The notes: generated by a model from the letters alone, not told the origin. 64,000 bases of DNA from Eubacterium ramulus ATCC 29099 (GCF_000469345.1 NZ_KI271158.1:5967-69966), one strand, 5' to 3'; positions 53,261 through 63,839 are shown, numbered from the stretch's first letter. Translations and numbers: made by a program.

Positions 53261-56200
53261 TTTTTTACCAACCACATAAAACATGCAGATTCCATTCTAA
53301 CAATTGGCTTTGAAAGGCTCTCAAAGATTATTTCATATTGATGTTTCAATTGCTCCATAGAATCACTATCCTGAGTTCCGTAATAATTTGCCCTAGCTTC
53401 TTTAGTAGATAATATTTGATCTATCATTTCCTGAGCACCAGCAAGATTAGACTCGCTTTTGAATTTTTCAAATGCTTTCTTGCGTGCGATTTTCTTACTC
53501 TGCTCCACAAGCGTGCTCCAATGTTCCTCTGGATACTGTGCTTTAAACCATTCCAGATTTGTACATTTATATTTGTTTGAAATTCCCATAAAAGCACTAC
53601 CATATCCACGTTTACCCAAATGTTCAATACCATCATTTCCGTTGAAATATCCAGTCTGAACCACTCTTCGATGCTCGTCCAAAACGCTTTTAATAGGAAC
53701 TTGACTGGATGTAGAGAACGGCACAGGTATGATCTGTATCGATGTTGCCAAATACTGTCTAAACAAGCCTAATGCAAACAACGAAATGCCTTCATCTAAA
53801 AGTAATCTCTCATTTGGCTCAATTGAAAAAGTGTATATGAATCCTCTCCAATTGATAGAAGATTCTGCCGCGAATGCTGTAGCCATTCCCTTATAGGAAT
53901 GCATAGCATTATCAACAATACAGTCAAATATTTCGTCGCCTGGAGCATAAAAATGAATATAATCGTTCTTAATAGCGACATCACGATCAAAGGATCCCAC
54001 AATTGTTCTGTCATTTTTGGCGATGTTCTTCTGTTTCTCTTCTTGCAGTCCTCTCTGTACTCTAATTGAAATTTCGTTTTGTTTTTTACTTAGATAATTA
54101 TCCCAGCTTGGAGGCAACAAGAACGAATTTTGAGCTGATTTTATCGAAAAGTTTCTCTCATCAAAAGCTACTAATCCAGAATCTTTATTTTGATTTAACA
54201 TTCCAAAGCCAGCCAATGAAGCCCAGCTCATCATAGTTTGAGCAAATAATTTGTTTTCATTGAACTGATAATTAGATAACAAACGTTCTAATTGAACATA
54301 TAACGGGCGATATCTCAAAGCTGCAGTGTCAAAAATCTGCTCTCTTTGAACTGTTTCTCTCATATTACTTGCTTCTTTAATAAGATCTGGAACCAATCGA
54401 TATAATCCATATTCAAAATCAGATCTTATAGATTCAATGATCTTCTTATTAACATCATTCATGATTATTTCCAAACCACTCAATGACTGTCTAAACACGT
54501 TTAATCCCTGATTCCAGAAATTAAATAACTGATCTTCGTAGCTTTCAGTTGTGTGAATCACGACTGATGTAACTGGAACAGAAACATCTCTTCCCATACG
54601 ATCTAATCTTCCGATCCTTTGTTCAATAGTATTTATGTTCCATGGAAGATCAATATGAATTACATAATCGGCAATCTGAAGATTTCTTCCTTCACCACCA
54701 GATTTATCACATAACAGTATCTTGCAGTCATCATCCGATTGGAACCGATAAATATTAATCTCTGCCGCTTCACGATCTATGCTTGTTGAGAATGCCGTAA
54801 CTTCATCTCCAAACGCATCTTTTAATACTCTGTAATAAACATTGAATGTTTCTATCTGATCCGTAAAAATAACAACCTTTTTATTAAGCAACTCTGTTTC
54901 AATATAATAGATTAGCTTCACAAGTCGCGATGGATGTGAATCAACATCATCCAAGACATCAGCCATCTGTTCTATTATTTCATTTTCATCTTCAATCCAT
55001 CGATCAGCGCTTTTCCATACGCTTTCAGGCAAGGATTGATTTTGTCCATAAATCTCAACTAATCTGGCTTTATATGCCCACGGAGAGCTAAAGAACGCCT
55101 CTAAAACAGGTTGGACTTCTCGTTCTATTTGAATACTTTCAAACTGATTCTGTTGTGATACAATCCAGTCTGTTAGAGTCCTATAGGCTTCGAATTCATA
55201 ATAATTATTGTTCTCATCAATGGTGTACTTAATTTCATATAAATCCCTTGATGCAAATTCACCTTCCTCATCTTTAGGATATACTCCCAAAACGGCACGT
55301 CTTCCTCTTATGATGCTTCTTTCTATCTGATAATTATCACAGACATACGAAATAACGACTTGCATATCATACAATCCAAAATCATCGTTGTCAGAATATC
55401 GTCATTGATTAAGTCTGACAGCTCATCCAAACTATCCCTCAGTTCTTCTAATTGATCCTGTACATCTTCATCATCATGAGGATTTTCTTCTTCAACCTCT
55501 GGCAATAATTCATATTTGAAGCTATCGATATCATCCAGCAGCGAATGTGTCAAACGAGAAATTTTATTCTGTTTCTCTATTAATTTAGAAAATTCGCCAA
55601 TGGTAACAGAATCATATAAATCAGGTTGGATTAACCTTAATAATCTAAGATATTCTTCCTTTCTTTGTTGAATCGGTGTTGCACTTAATAAAATGATATT
55701 ATCGGCATTTTTGCTAAGACTATGAATTTTTGCATAACTTGTGGAATCTTTTATATAATTATGAACCTCATCAACAATTACAAAATCCCATCGACAATTA
55801 TATGCCGATTTATCTAAGTCCTCAGCTGCTCTTAGCATGAGAAAATGACCGTTTGGATTTTCCCCCTCCATTATTCCAAATTTAAAAAGCAATTCCGTTC
55901 TCCATTGAGCCACCAATGCCTTGGGAACTGTAATTAATACTCTTTTTTCAGCTTTATTACTAAGGAACACCTTAAGCACAGAACAAGCCTCTATTGTTTT
56001 TCCAAGGCCTACCTCATCTGCAAGCATATATCTATATTTATCATTTTGAAGGCATCTCATAATGGTATTAATCTGAAATGCTTTTAAATAGATCTTGCAG
56101 CCTGCCAATTCCTTAAATCCAAAGATAGAATTATCAAGAATATTCATCGTCTCCTTGACTATTTGCCGACCCAAATACCAACAAGGATTCTGAAACTCAT

Positions 56201-56606
56201 ATTTTTCTAATTGTCGATCAGGGTTTGCAGCACCAGAAAAAAAAGAAGCCGTTATTTTTTCTTCTTCAATACACCGATAAGTTTTTGTGGCATCATCAAG
56301 GATATAATAATCATATCTCCCATCCTCTCGAACTTTATACTCCACTATTTCAGCCGCAGCTTTTCCCACTTTAACTTTAGATCCTTTAAACAAATGACAG
56401 TGATCTAGAATAGACAGCGGTGCCTCCTGAACTTCTTTTGGAATAAATTCAAAATATTTTTTGTATCCAAATGGATCCTCAAATATTATGTGAGCAGATT
56501 CATTAAACTCATTAACACTAACCACTTTTCCTGTTGCAAATATCCTTGGTTCCCGTGGATGTTCTAAGTCTATTGGACATCTTACGAATGATCCTTTGTG
56601 TAACAT
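53257..56606 (-). pseudogene. DpdE-like SNF2-family helicase, frameshifted
   Basis: Two overlapping frames make one SF2/SNF2 protein of about 1,115 residues. The first (56606 to 55323, 427 codons) has an N-terminal beta-rich domain (MLHKGSFVRCP...TGKVVSV) and motifs I (DEVGLGKTIEA), II (VDEVHNY) and III (SATP). The second (to 53257, 705 codons) has the C-lobe (FTDQIETFNVYYR, GGEGRNLQIADYV, QRIGRLDRMGRD). The shift is near 55378-55390: after ...NDDILTT the alternative frame continues DDFGLYDM. The second frame has no ribosome binding site. A missing base, a sequencing error or, less likely, programmed -1 slippage explains it. Confidence 0.7.
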
Positions 56607-56624
56607 AATTGCTCCTTAATCCGC

Positions 56625-59294
56625 TTATTTCTTTGCAGTTCTAAAAACTTCTAAACAAATATCTTTATCTGCACATTTATCGCAAAGGATATTATGCATT
56701 TTTACATATTTATCTTTATCTAAGTTATTTTCATTTAAAACTGCATCCACTTCTGCTTGAGTAGAATTTTTAAATACCTCTCTAAGATTTTCATCAGCAG
56801 ACTTGCTGTTCGGAACAGTAAGGAAGAGCTCTCTTTTAAGCATATAGTCTATCTCATTTGATTTTATGCTTGTGAATTTTCCATGCTGCACAGCAGCTTT
56901 TTCGATATAGCTTTCAGCCACATTTATGATGTCGATCACATCAGATGGAGATACAAACGGAAAATCAGAAGACAGTTCATCCATTTGCTCACTTAAATAA
57001 TTTCTCACAATGCTCTTAACATACGTTTTTCCCGAAAATTCTTTTCGTGCTCTGTGTTCCAAAATAATTGTCATATATTGACCCAACAGAAATTCATCTT
57101 TATAGATTGACTTTCCCTCAATCACTGACTCTAATAAAAAGCGGTATCTGCATAATCTATATTTCATTAAATCGTACTGTGAAAAAGTCTCATACAGTGG
57201 CGTTTCTATACTAATATAATTATCGTTTTTCATATAGCCATTAGGATCATCTACTTGATATGGTTCTGGCTTCGCATTAAGAATCTTCAACAAGTAATAC
57301 AACTCATTTTCTTTATCTGATGAATTCTTAATATAACTCAGCACGATATTGCATCTACTAAATGCTAATCCGTATACCAAGGCGTATCGACGGAAATTCT
57401 TGTACTCCATTCTAGAGGTAACATAAACCTGATATTTCCAATCAACCGGTGCCTGTGCTATCTCAAAAAAGCTTATATCCAACGGCCAAGGGAACTCGTC
57501 CCTATGGGTAATACTCATGTCCTGATCTGAAAGACATGCGAAATGATACTTTTTTTGATGATCCTTCGAGTTCTTTCTAAGCACATCACCGTCAATCTGC
57601 TCAAAATTTCTAACAATCCAGTTTGCTCCTTTTCCTTCTTTCGGAAGCTGTTGGAGATATAACGGCATCGTTTCACGTAAGCAATCAAATGAAGCACTCG
57701 CTTCAATATCTTTAACCTCATTTAATCTTTGCAATACTCTTTGAACGATGTCCTTAAAATCAGAATCAATATCTTCCTTATCCAGCACTTTTGTGATCAG
57801 CACATCAGATATTTTTTTATAGAAGGCCTTGAAATCATTTTTTTGATTATTAAAATCTATAAAGAATTTTTCTGCAATGCTGTTCAGGTCTTTTAAAGCA
57901 GCAATTAATTGATTGATTTCATCACAACTAACATCGAAATATTCGATTCTTGAAAGTTCCTCTGTTTCAGGATCACCTGGTTCAAAATTATCTATCTTTG
58001 ATTTCAATTTTTTAAGTTTTTTGTTAATACCCTTAATTGTGGTCTCTTTTGCAAAAAACAGTTTGCAACGATCAAAAATAGACACCAACTCACCGGAATG
58101 ATTTTCCTCAATGATTCCGCATGACAAACATTCGTATATATCCTGAATATCTTTTATATACATCCCCTGAGATTCATCATCCCACATATTGGTGATAGAA
58201 ATAAAAAAGTGTCCTATAGGATAATCCAAAAAGTTTCTTTCACCAAACTGCTCAGGAAAATAAATTTTTAATATCTCATTTACATTACTATTAGCCGAAT
58301 AAACTTGCTCATCCATGTAATATAGTGCTGGATGTGCAAATTTATCTTTTTCTCTTTCTTGTTCAGCTTTTTCAAATTTCTTTGCAATATATCCCGCAAA
58401 TTCAGTTTGATTATCGAATTCTACTACTTTAATCTGCTCAGAGTAATCTATTGTAGCTGTACTTCCAGCTATCATAGCTGCCATATTATCAGCAATTCTT
58501 CTGCCTAGGAAATCATGGCTATTGTTAAAGAGATTCTGTGATGAAATCATAATTTTACTTTCAAACCAAGAATATACATTAAGCCACGTCTGATATACGT
58601 TTTTGTAATCCGGCAAATAGTTAAACAAGATAATTACATTTTTAAATTTCCCCAAAGTCTCAATCGTCTTAAGCATAATCGGAGAAAACTGATGTATTCC
58701 ATGGATAACAACCATGTCCTTTTTTATGTTTTTGATTTGATCTCGTTTGTTTTCTTCTCGCAAAGCATCTTCTATAGTGATATCAATAGCTTTGTCGATT
58801 TCATCCTGTTTGAAATCATCTTTCAAGACAAAGTGCTTATTCTTTGAATCAAGTAACTCTTTATAAATTGCAACAACACATTTCTGCTCATACGTCAATT
58901 CAGATTCTTTAATGTTTTCAGGTTTCATTCCTAATTCAAACATGATTCGAATGCTATCTAAAACATATGCACGATTTCTTTTAAGAGATAACCTAATATC
59001 ATCCAAATCAATCTTCTCATTGATCACCTGATCAAAATTTATATACTCAATCAAGTTATCGACTACTGCTCTCTGATTTATTGCAGTAGCGTCACTCTCC
59101 CAATCGTTATATAAATTGTTAATAAAACGAGAAATTGTCGTCAATTTCCCTTTATAAAACTCTGAGTATTGGTCACATAATCCATTAACAAGTGTCTGTG
59201 AAACACATAACTGGAAACTATTTTTTATCATTGCCCAATAAGGTTCCTTATTGATTTTATAAGGATTACTATATGTATATATAATTATTGCCAT
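56625..59294 (-). CDS. AddB-like protein with iron-sulfur cysteine pattern
   Basis: An 889-residue protein with limited overall similarity to AddB/RecB-type nuclease subunits. It has C715, then C871-x2-C874-x5-C880 at the extreme C-terminus; the x2/x5 spacing equals that of the AddB iron-sulfur staple. I cannot see a Walker A or a clear D-x-K nuclease triad, so it may be a structural partner or degenerate nuclease. GGAGGT precedes the ATG, and it overlaps the NERD-UvrD helicase gene by ten bases, as addB and addA are paired. The pair probably forms a complex; this is inference. Confidence 0.6.
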   Translation of the reverse strand: MAIIIYTYSNPYKINKEPYWAMIKNSFQLCVSQTLVNGLCDQYSEFYKGKLTTISRFINNLYNDWESDATAINQRAVVDNLIEYINFDQVINEKIDLDDIRLSLKRNRAYVLDSIRIMFELGMKPENIKESELTYEQKCVVAIYKELLDSKNKHFVLKDDFKQDEIDKAIDITIEDALREENKRDQIKNIKKDMVVIHGIHQFSPIMLKTIETLGKFKNVIILFNYLPDYKNVYQTWLNVYSWFESKIMISSQNLFNNSHDFLGRRIADNMAAMIAGSTATIDYSEQIKVVEFDNQTEFAGYIAKKFEKAEQEREKDKFAHPALYYMDEQVYSANSNVNEILKIYFPEQFGERNFLDYPIGHFFISITNMWDDESQGMYIKDIQDIYECLSCGIIEENHSGELVSIFDRCKLFFAKETTIKGINKKLKKLKSKIDNFEPGDPETEELSRIEYFDVSCDEINQLIAALKDLNSIAEKFFIDFNNQKNDFKAFYKKISDVLITKVLDKEDIDSDFKDIVQRVLQRLNEVKDIEASASFDCLRETMPLYLQQLPKEGKGANWIVRNFEQIDGDVLRKNSKDHQKKYHFACLSDQDMSITHRDEFPWPLDISFFEIAQAPVDWKYQVYVTSRMEYKNFRRYALVYGLAFSRCNIVLSYIKNSSDKENELYYLLKILNAKPEPYQVDDPNGYMKNDNYISIETPLYETFSQYDLMKYRLCRYRFLLESVIEGKSIYKDEFLLGQYMTIILEHRARKEFSGKTYVKSIVRNYLSEQMDELSSDFPFVSPSDVIDIINVAESYIEKAAVQHGKFTSIKSNEIDYMLKRELFLTVPNSKSADENLREVFKNSTQAEVDAVLNENNLDKDKYVKMHNILCDKCADKDICLEVFRTAKK

Positions 59295-62200
59295 GAATCA
59301 CTTACCTCCAGATAGTTTCCCCAACTGTTAATAATATCTTTGTCCAAATCATGCAACCAAACTACATTTCGTATAGCCCGCGTCAATGCAACATAAAGAA
59401 TTCTAGATTCTTCTCCCATCTTCTCCCGAATTTCAGTCTGTTCATCAAAGCCACCACTGAAATCAGAGCTCTTCTTATCCGTTGAAAAACTATATGTAAC
59501 TTTTCCATCGATTATGTTGACGTTTAAACCACCGACATTAATATTGGAAATATCTTCATTTGTAAACGGCAGAATCACAGTACCATACTCTAATCCTTTA
59601 GATTTATGTATAGTGGTACATATCACTTGAATGTCGTTAGCCTCATTTTTCTTAGAACGAGATGCTTCCTGCTGATAAGTAGTAATATTAATTTTCAGGA
59701 ACTCATATACCTTATTTATTGTTATGTACTCATGAGCATACTGCCGTGTTAATTTTTCAATCAAACACTCGAAGTTCTCTCTATACTCACGCTTCGCATT
59801 CTCATCTCTGCATCGTGTCCACGGTTTTGTTGCCTGATAAATATCCCTTAAAACAACTAAAACCGGTCTGGACTCAAAGTCAGCAACGACTTGCTTCCAT
59901 GTTTTGCCTATGTGAAGCATAAAATATTCGTCTAATAATCGTATTAGTTCTTCTGTTTTATTTGCTTTTGTATATCCAGAAATTTTGGCCAAATTTATAT
60001 CCATAGATACATAATTTGATCTCATTAAATTTGTCAAATACACCTTGTTGCGTGGATGCGTGATTGCCATAACAAGTCTATACAAATCAAACGTTGACGA
60101 AATACGATATAAATCGCCACCTTCTGTAACTTTTATGTTGATATCAGCTTTTTCTGCCTCTTTCACAATGTTACTAATCTGCCAATTATACCTTACCAGG
60201 ATCGCGATTGTTTGCTCTTCCGGCGAAAGCTTTTGAGTTCTATTTAAACGTGTCAACTTCTCAATTTGAACATTTACAGCCTTAAATAATTCATCATAAA
60301 AACCTTCCTTCTTCTTGCTATGAATATCGATTTTCTCAATCAGTTCATCATCTTCATATTCTTTTTTCACCCTACTTCTGAGACGATCTTTTTCCTCTTC
60401 ATAAGGAAGTAATTTTTCGGTTCCCATGTCAGAGAATATATAATGAAAACAATCTAACAATCTTCGATCTGTTCTATAATTTCGATTAAGGGAATGTTCC
60501 TCCCATTCACCAATATTCTTTGTATTTAAAGCTTTCGTAAACGCACTTAAAGAAGCACCTCTAAATCTATAAATGCTCTGCTTTAAATCACCAACTACAA
60601 ACAATCGGCACTGATCACCAAACATTTTCTGCAGTCCGGTAATGGTCTCTATCTGAACATCATCCGTATCCTGAAATTCATCTACAAACACATATTTATA
60701 ATTATGGCCTTGTTTCATCAATTTACCAGAATCAACCAAATTATGAATTTGTATCATACACTCACGAAGTCCAATTAAATTATTCTTTTTTAACTGATTT
60801 GCATAATCCTTCTCTGCCTTCAACATAACCTGCTCAATAAGTTCGTTGAAATACGGCATACTAGCAATCGGATTTCCAAACTTTTCTATAGGGATATTTT
60901 TAATATCCACACTACGATCATATAATTTATCGCAGAATGTAATTAATAACTCTTCAATCTTATATGTTGGCATGGTCAACTGATGAACAAAATTTGGATT
61001 TGATTCATTCTTTTCATCAAGATACACATTCAAATAATAATGATAAAGTTGTTTTCTATTATAGGTCTCACTGGTAATCTGACTATCGTATCCAAGCCCC
61101 ATTCTTAAACAATCTTTTTGCAACAATGAAATCGCAAATTTATGGATGGTTGAAATTTGAATTTGATTCATGTCCTCAATTAAATGCATGTACTTCTCAT
61201 TCGATGTGAGAATGAAATAATTCATGAACATCCGTTTTAATCTGCTCTTCATATTATCTGCAGCATCATTTGTAAATGTGATCATTACAATTTCACCAGA
61301 AATATCAACAACCGCATCTGCAGTTCTGTTACAAAGATATGCCACTCTGGATACCATAGAGTAGGTTTTTCCTGTCCCTGCTCCCGCTGTAACCAATATA
61401 TTCTTATCGCTGGCTGCATGCTCAATCTTATATTGTTGGAAATTGAAGGCAGTTACATTAGCTAAATTTTCTAATACATTCTGATTCTCATCAGAAACAA
61501 CTCCTTCTTCAATAAGGGTGTCTGCATCGACATAGGCTTCCAAATCAGGCACAACTTCTATCTCACAGTTAAAAATGTTAAAACTATCACCTATTTTTTC
61601 TAACTCAATTGATCCTTTTCCAATTGTAAGGTTACCTTTTTCTGGCCATATCCTTCTTTCAGAAAATCTTTTTTTAAATTCGTCTACTATTTTCAACAGA
61701 TCTGCCTTGGATGATACGAATACAATTTCTTTAATACCTTTAAAGTATTCATCTGCTATTTCCACAGCATTTTCATCACTGAAAGCATTTCTAAATATTC
61801 TAAGTCGAGAATATCCTGGATTTAATGCCTGCTCTTCTGCTTTCAAATCAAAAGTCGGCTCAAAATGATGACGAATCAATGCGAATCTTTTAGCATCCAG
61901 TTCATCATGCTTCACACCTTTGTCAATATTATATCGGGCCATAAATTTCTGATATAATTTAACAGAGTCTTTCAAGTCTTCTTCAAAAATTGTTTCATTT
62001 GTCTCTGAAACAACATTAAGGCCTTTCTCAAAATACTGTTTTTCCGAAATTATAGGATAGCAAACAAAACTCATTACCAGCGGATTCATTCCCAATTCTC
62101 GTTGAATCTTAGTTAACAAGTCGAATCTATATCCCCTTGCTTGGCTACGCGGACTATCTTCTGGATTTTCCTTTCCTTCCAAAAATATAGTATTTGAATT

Positions 62201-62410
62201 TACAACAGTTAAAATACCATATGGATGCCAGCCTTTAACTTCTACGATAAATAATCCTACATTTGGAGCTAATACACAAAAATCATACTCACGCCCATTT
62301 ACACTTCTAGTGTTATAAACAACCCAGTCAGTAGGAAGATTTTTTGAAAAGGCATGCCAAACTTTTTTCTCCCCTTCATATTTCGGCTCTTGATCAATCA
62401 ATTTTGCCAT
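59285..62410 (-). CDS. NERD-domain UvrD/RecB-type helicase
   Basis: A 1,041-residue SF1A helicase. Residues 1-130 form a NERD-like (nuclease-related) domain with D43 and E57-V-K59 (EYDFCV, IVEVKGW), the PD-(D/E)XK pattern. Helicase motifs are I TAGAGTGKT (341-349), II VDEFQDTDD, IV/V TTIHKSKGLE and VI YVALTRA. This combines a nuclease-like head with an AddA-type motor. Its start overlaps the XRE stop (TAATG). It precedes the AddB-like gene, and both belong to the island's helicase operon. Confidence 0.8.
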   Translation of the reverse strand: MAKLIDQEPKYEGEKKVWHAFSKNLPTDWVVYNTRSVNGREYDFCVLAPNVGLFIVEVKGWHPYGILTVVNSNTIFLEGKENPEDSPRSQARGYRFDLLTKIQRELGMNPLVMSFVCYPIISEKQYFEKGLNVVSETNETIFEEDLKDSVKLYQKFMARYNIDKGVKHDELDAKRFALIRHHFEPTFDLKAEEQALNPGYSRLRIFRNAFSDENAVEIADEYFKGIKEIVFVSSKADLLKIVDEFKKRFSERRIWPEKGNLTIGKGSIELEKIGDSFNIFNCEIEVVPDLEAYVDADTLIEEGVVSDENQNVLENLANVTAFNFQQYKIEHAASDKNILVTAGAGTGKTYSMVSRVAYLCNRTADAVVDISGEIVMITFTNDAADNMKSRLKRMFMNYFILTSNEKYMHLIEDMNQIQISTIHKFAISLLQKDCLRMGLGYDSQITSETYNRKQLYHYYLNVYLDEKNESNPNFVHQLTMPTYKIEELLITFCDKLYDRSVDIKNIPIEKFGNPIASMPYFNELIEQVMLKAEKDYANQLKKNNLIGLRECMIQIHNLVDSGKLMKQGHNYKYVFVDEFQDTDDVQIETITGLQKMFGDQCRLFVVGDLKQSIYRFRGASLSAFTKALNTKNIGEWEEHSLNRNYRTDRRLLDCFHYIFSDMGTEKLLPYEEEKDRLRSRVKKEYEDDELIEKIDIHSKKKEGFYDELFKAVNVQIEKLTRLNRTQKLSPEEQTIAILVRYNWQISNIVKEAEKADINIKVTEGGDLYRISSTFDLYRLVMAITHPRNKVYLTNLMRSNYVSMDINLAKISGYTKANKTEELIRLLDEYFMLHIGKTWKQVVADFESRPVLVVLRDIYQATKPWTRCRDENAKREYRENFECLIEKLTRQYAHEYITINKVYEFLKINITTYQQEASRSKKNEANDIQVICTTIHKSKGLEYGTVILPFTNEDISNINVGGLNVNIIDGKVTYSFSTDKKSSDFSGGFDEQTEIREKMGEESRILYVALTRAIRNVVWLHDLDKDIINSWGNYLEVSDSWQ

Positions 62411-62625
62411 TACTTCTCCTCCCTATCAGGTAAAATTTCTATAACATCATCCATACTACAATTTAACGCATTGCAAATTTTTGCCATTACTTCTACGGTG
62501 ACATTCTCGTTATTTGCAAGTTTAGTCATGGTACTATTTCTTATTCCTGATAGTTCCTTCAGTTCTTTCTTCTTCATGTCCCGATCAATCAGTAACTTAA
62601 ATAATTTTTTGTATGATACAGCCAT
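62410..62625 (-). CDS. XRE-family regulator of the helicase operon
   Basis: A 71-residue Cro/CI-type helix-turn-helix protein (LFKLLIDRDMKKKELKELSG, then STMTKLANNENVTVEVM), the size of compact phage-type repressors. AGGAGGAAT precedes the ATG. It is the first gene of the minus-strand operon and is coupled to the helicase. A promoter with an inverted repeat lies 125 bases upstream, so it probably senses or limits expression of the operon. Confidence 0.85.
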   Translation of the reverse strand: MAVSYKKLFKLLIDRDMKKKELKELSGIRNSTMTKLANNENVTVEVMAKICNALNCSMDDVIEILPDREEK

Positions 62626-62749
62626 AATTCCTCCTGAAGAACATCAATTAAATAGATTTTTTTGCAAACAAAGTTCTCTAAGTACAGTATATCATACCCC
62701 TACTTTCTTTGGGCATAAATGTTGCGGATTGGGCAATTATTAGTCAAAA

Positions 62750-62778
62750 ATGATATTGACTTGAACGTTGTAAGTCAA
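62750..62778 (-). promoter_or_regulatory. Promoter with inverted repeat upstream of the XRE gene
   Basis: On the minus strand TTGACT (62778-62773) and TATCAT (62755-62750) are spaced by 17 bases. TTGACTT (62756-62762) and AAGTCAA (62772-62778) on the plus strand form an inverted repeat spanning the spacer and -35 box, a fitting operator for the XRE protein. The 124-base leader (62626-62749) holds nothing else obvious. Confidence 0.55.
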
Positions 62779-62904
62779 GACATTTAGAAAGAACTGGTAT
62801 CTATTTTTTCATTTGACCTGCCGCAACTATCCGCCATCCATCAGAAATGTCTATAAACGCCAAATAGCCAAGACCATTTGTTGGCCTTAGCTACTGTTCA
62901 TAAC

Positions 62905-63156
62905 CTAAAAATCAAACGCATCTGGATCCAGTCCTGCATCTTCCAGAACTTCTCTTCTTTCATCTGGATCCATAAACTCTAACTCATCATAATCAAGTCC
63001 CGCATCTGCGAAGACATCTTCCTCTTCATCCTCATCAAATGAATCTGTTTCCTCATGCTTCATCATCGCATCCATGAATTGGAACTGTGCAGCTCTTTCA
63101 AATGAATCCAAGTGTCCATCACAATTAAAGTCAAACATCTTATCAAATCCAAACAT
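62905..63156 (-). CDS. Acidic EF-hand small protein (83 aa)
   Basis: An 83-residue very acidic protein. Residues 9-22 (DFNCDGHLDSFERA) match a calcium-binding EF-hand loop (D-x-N-x-D-G-x-x-D). The centre is a run of Asp/Glu (DEDEEEDV), and the tail repeats a DAGLD element (about 51 and 73). GGGGGG precedes the ATG. Such proteins are found in gut Firmicutes as short uncharacterised genes; no signal peptide is present. It may buffer calcium or be a vestigial dockerin-like module. Confidence 0.65.
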   Translation of the reverse strand: MFGFDKMFDFNCDGHLDSFERAAQFQFMDAMMKHEETDSFDEDEEEDVFADAGLDYDELEFMDPDERREVLEDAGLDPDAFDF

Positions 63157-63198
63157 TGTATTCCCCCCCTGTGTTTTTCTTAGCTCTATATTTTTGTT

Positions 63199-63411
63199 TT
63201 AATTTCTGTTGTCTTCTATCTCCAATGCCACAGCATCTGCATTCATCTTCTTCCAGGCAATTACTTTGTCCTGCTTAATGGAATACATCGTTGCGCCGTA
63301 GCAAACTGAAAATTGTTTCAGCTTTTGATTATAGACTCCGGTCTGCCAGGATAACTGCTCATTCTTATCTTTCCATACATAAATGCAGATTGTCTGATTC
63401 TTGGGATATCC
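63199..63411 (-). pseudogene. C-terminal fragment of an unknown protein
   Basis: An open minus-strand frame of 70 codons without a start (beginning GYPKNQTICIYVWKDKNEQL, ending ALEIEDNRN) has a protein-like composition. A TAG directly precedes it, so the N-terminal part is lost. Family not recognised. Confidence 0.35.
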
Positions 63412-63437
63412 CTAGTCTGATACTAACTAGAAGTCAT

Positions 63438-63839
63438 TTAACTCGAGAAGGATCTCTTCTTAAATAATCCAGAAACGAAAGACTTCACCTTCTGCCACAA
63501 TGTTTGTTCTGCAGTTTTGTCACCAAGCATTTCCTCCAATGAGACTGCGGTCATTTCCATTTTCTCTGCCTGATGCTGTTTTGCTTTTTTTCTCTCAATC
63601 GGATTTACTTTTCCGTTGTGCAGTGCATATTCTTCCGGCTTGTACTCATAATTTTTGATGATACTTAATGCATAGCCGATATTCGTATCTGAACATGCAG
63701 GACTTTGAACATGGAAGTCCTGTGTGAATTCCCTTACTCCTCCTAATATATAAGTTGTAGGGGATACACCACCTAACAGCCAGTTAGGATGTTTCCCTCT
63801 TGTTGCTAAAGCTGTAAGATAGATAAGTATCGGTCTGAC
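63438..63839 (-). pseudogene. Unknown mobile-element protein fragment
   Basis: A minus-strand frame of 133 codons, closed upstream by TAA-TAG. It begins VRPILIYLTALATRGKHPNW, continues GGVSPTTYILGGVREF and ends in a basic tail (FVSGLFKKR). The C-terminal half is lysine- and glutamate-rich (VNPIERKKAKQHQAEKM). No start with a ribosome binding site is seen. It looks like the 3' part of an element-borne gene; I cannot name the family. Confidence 0.35.

Noticed and set aside
55323-55390. Programmed -1 frameshift in the SNF2-type gene
   Set aside because: No slippery heptamer of the X-XXY-YYZ type is present at the junction; a mutation or sequencing error is simpler.
46897-56606. Assignment of these genes as DndF/G/H (DptFGH)
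   Set aside because: Sizes and order differ, and the helicase motifs (SNF2 plus RecQ-like) and the FLATH-type ATPase start fit the Dpd pattern better.
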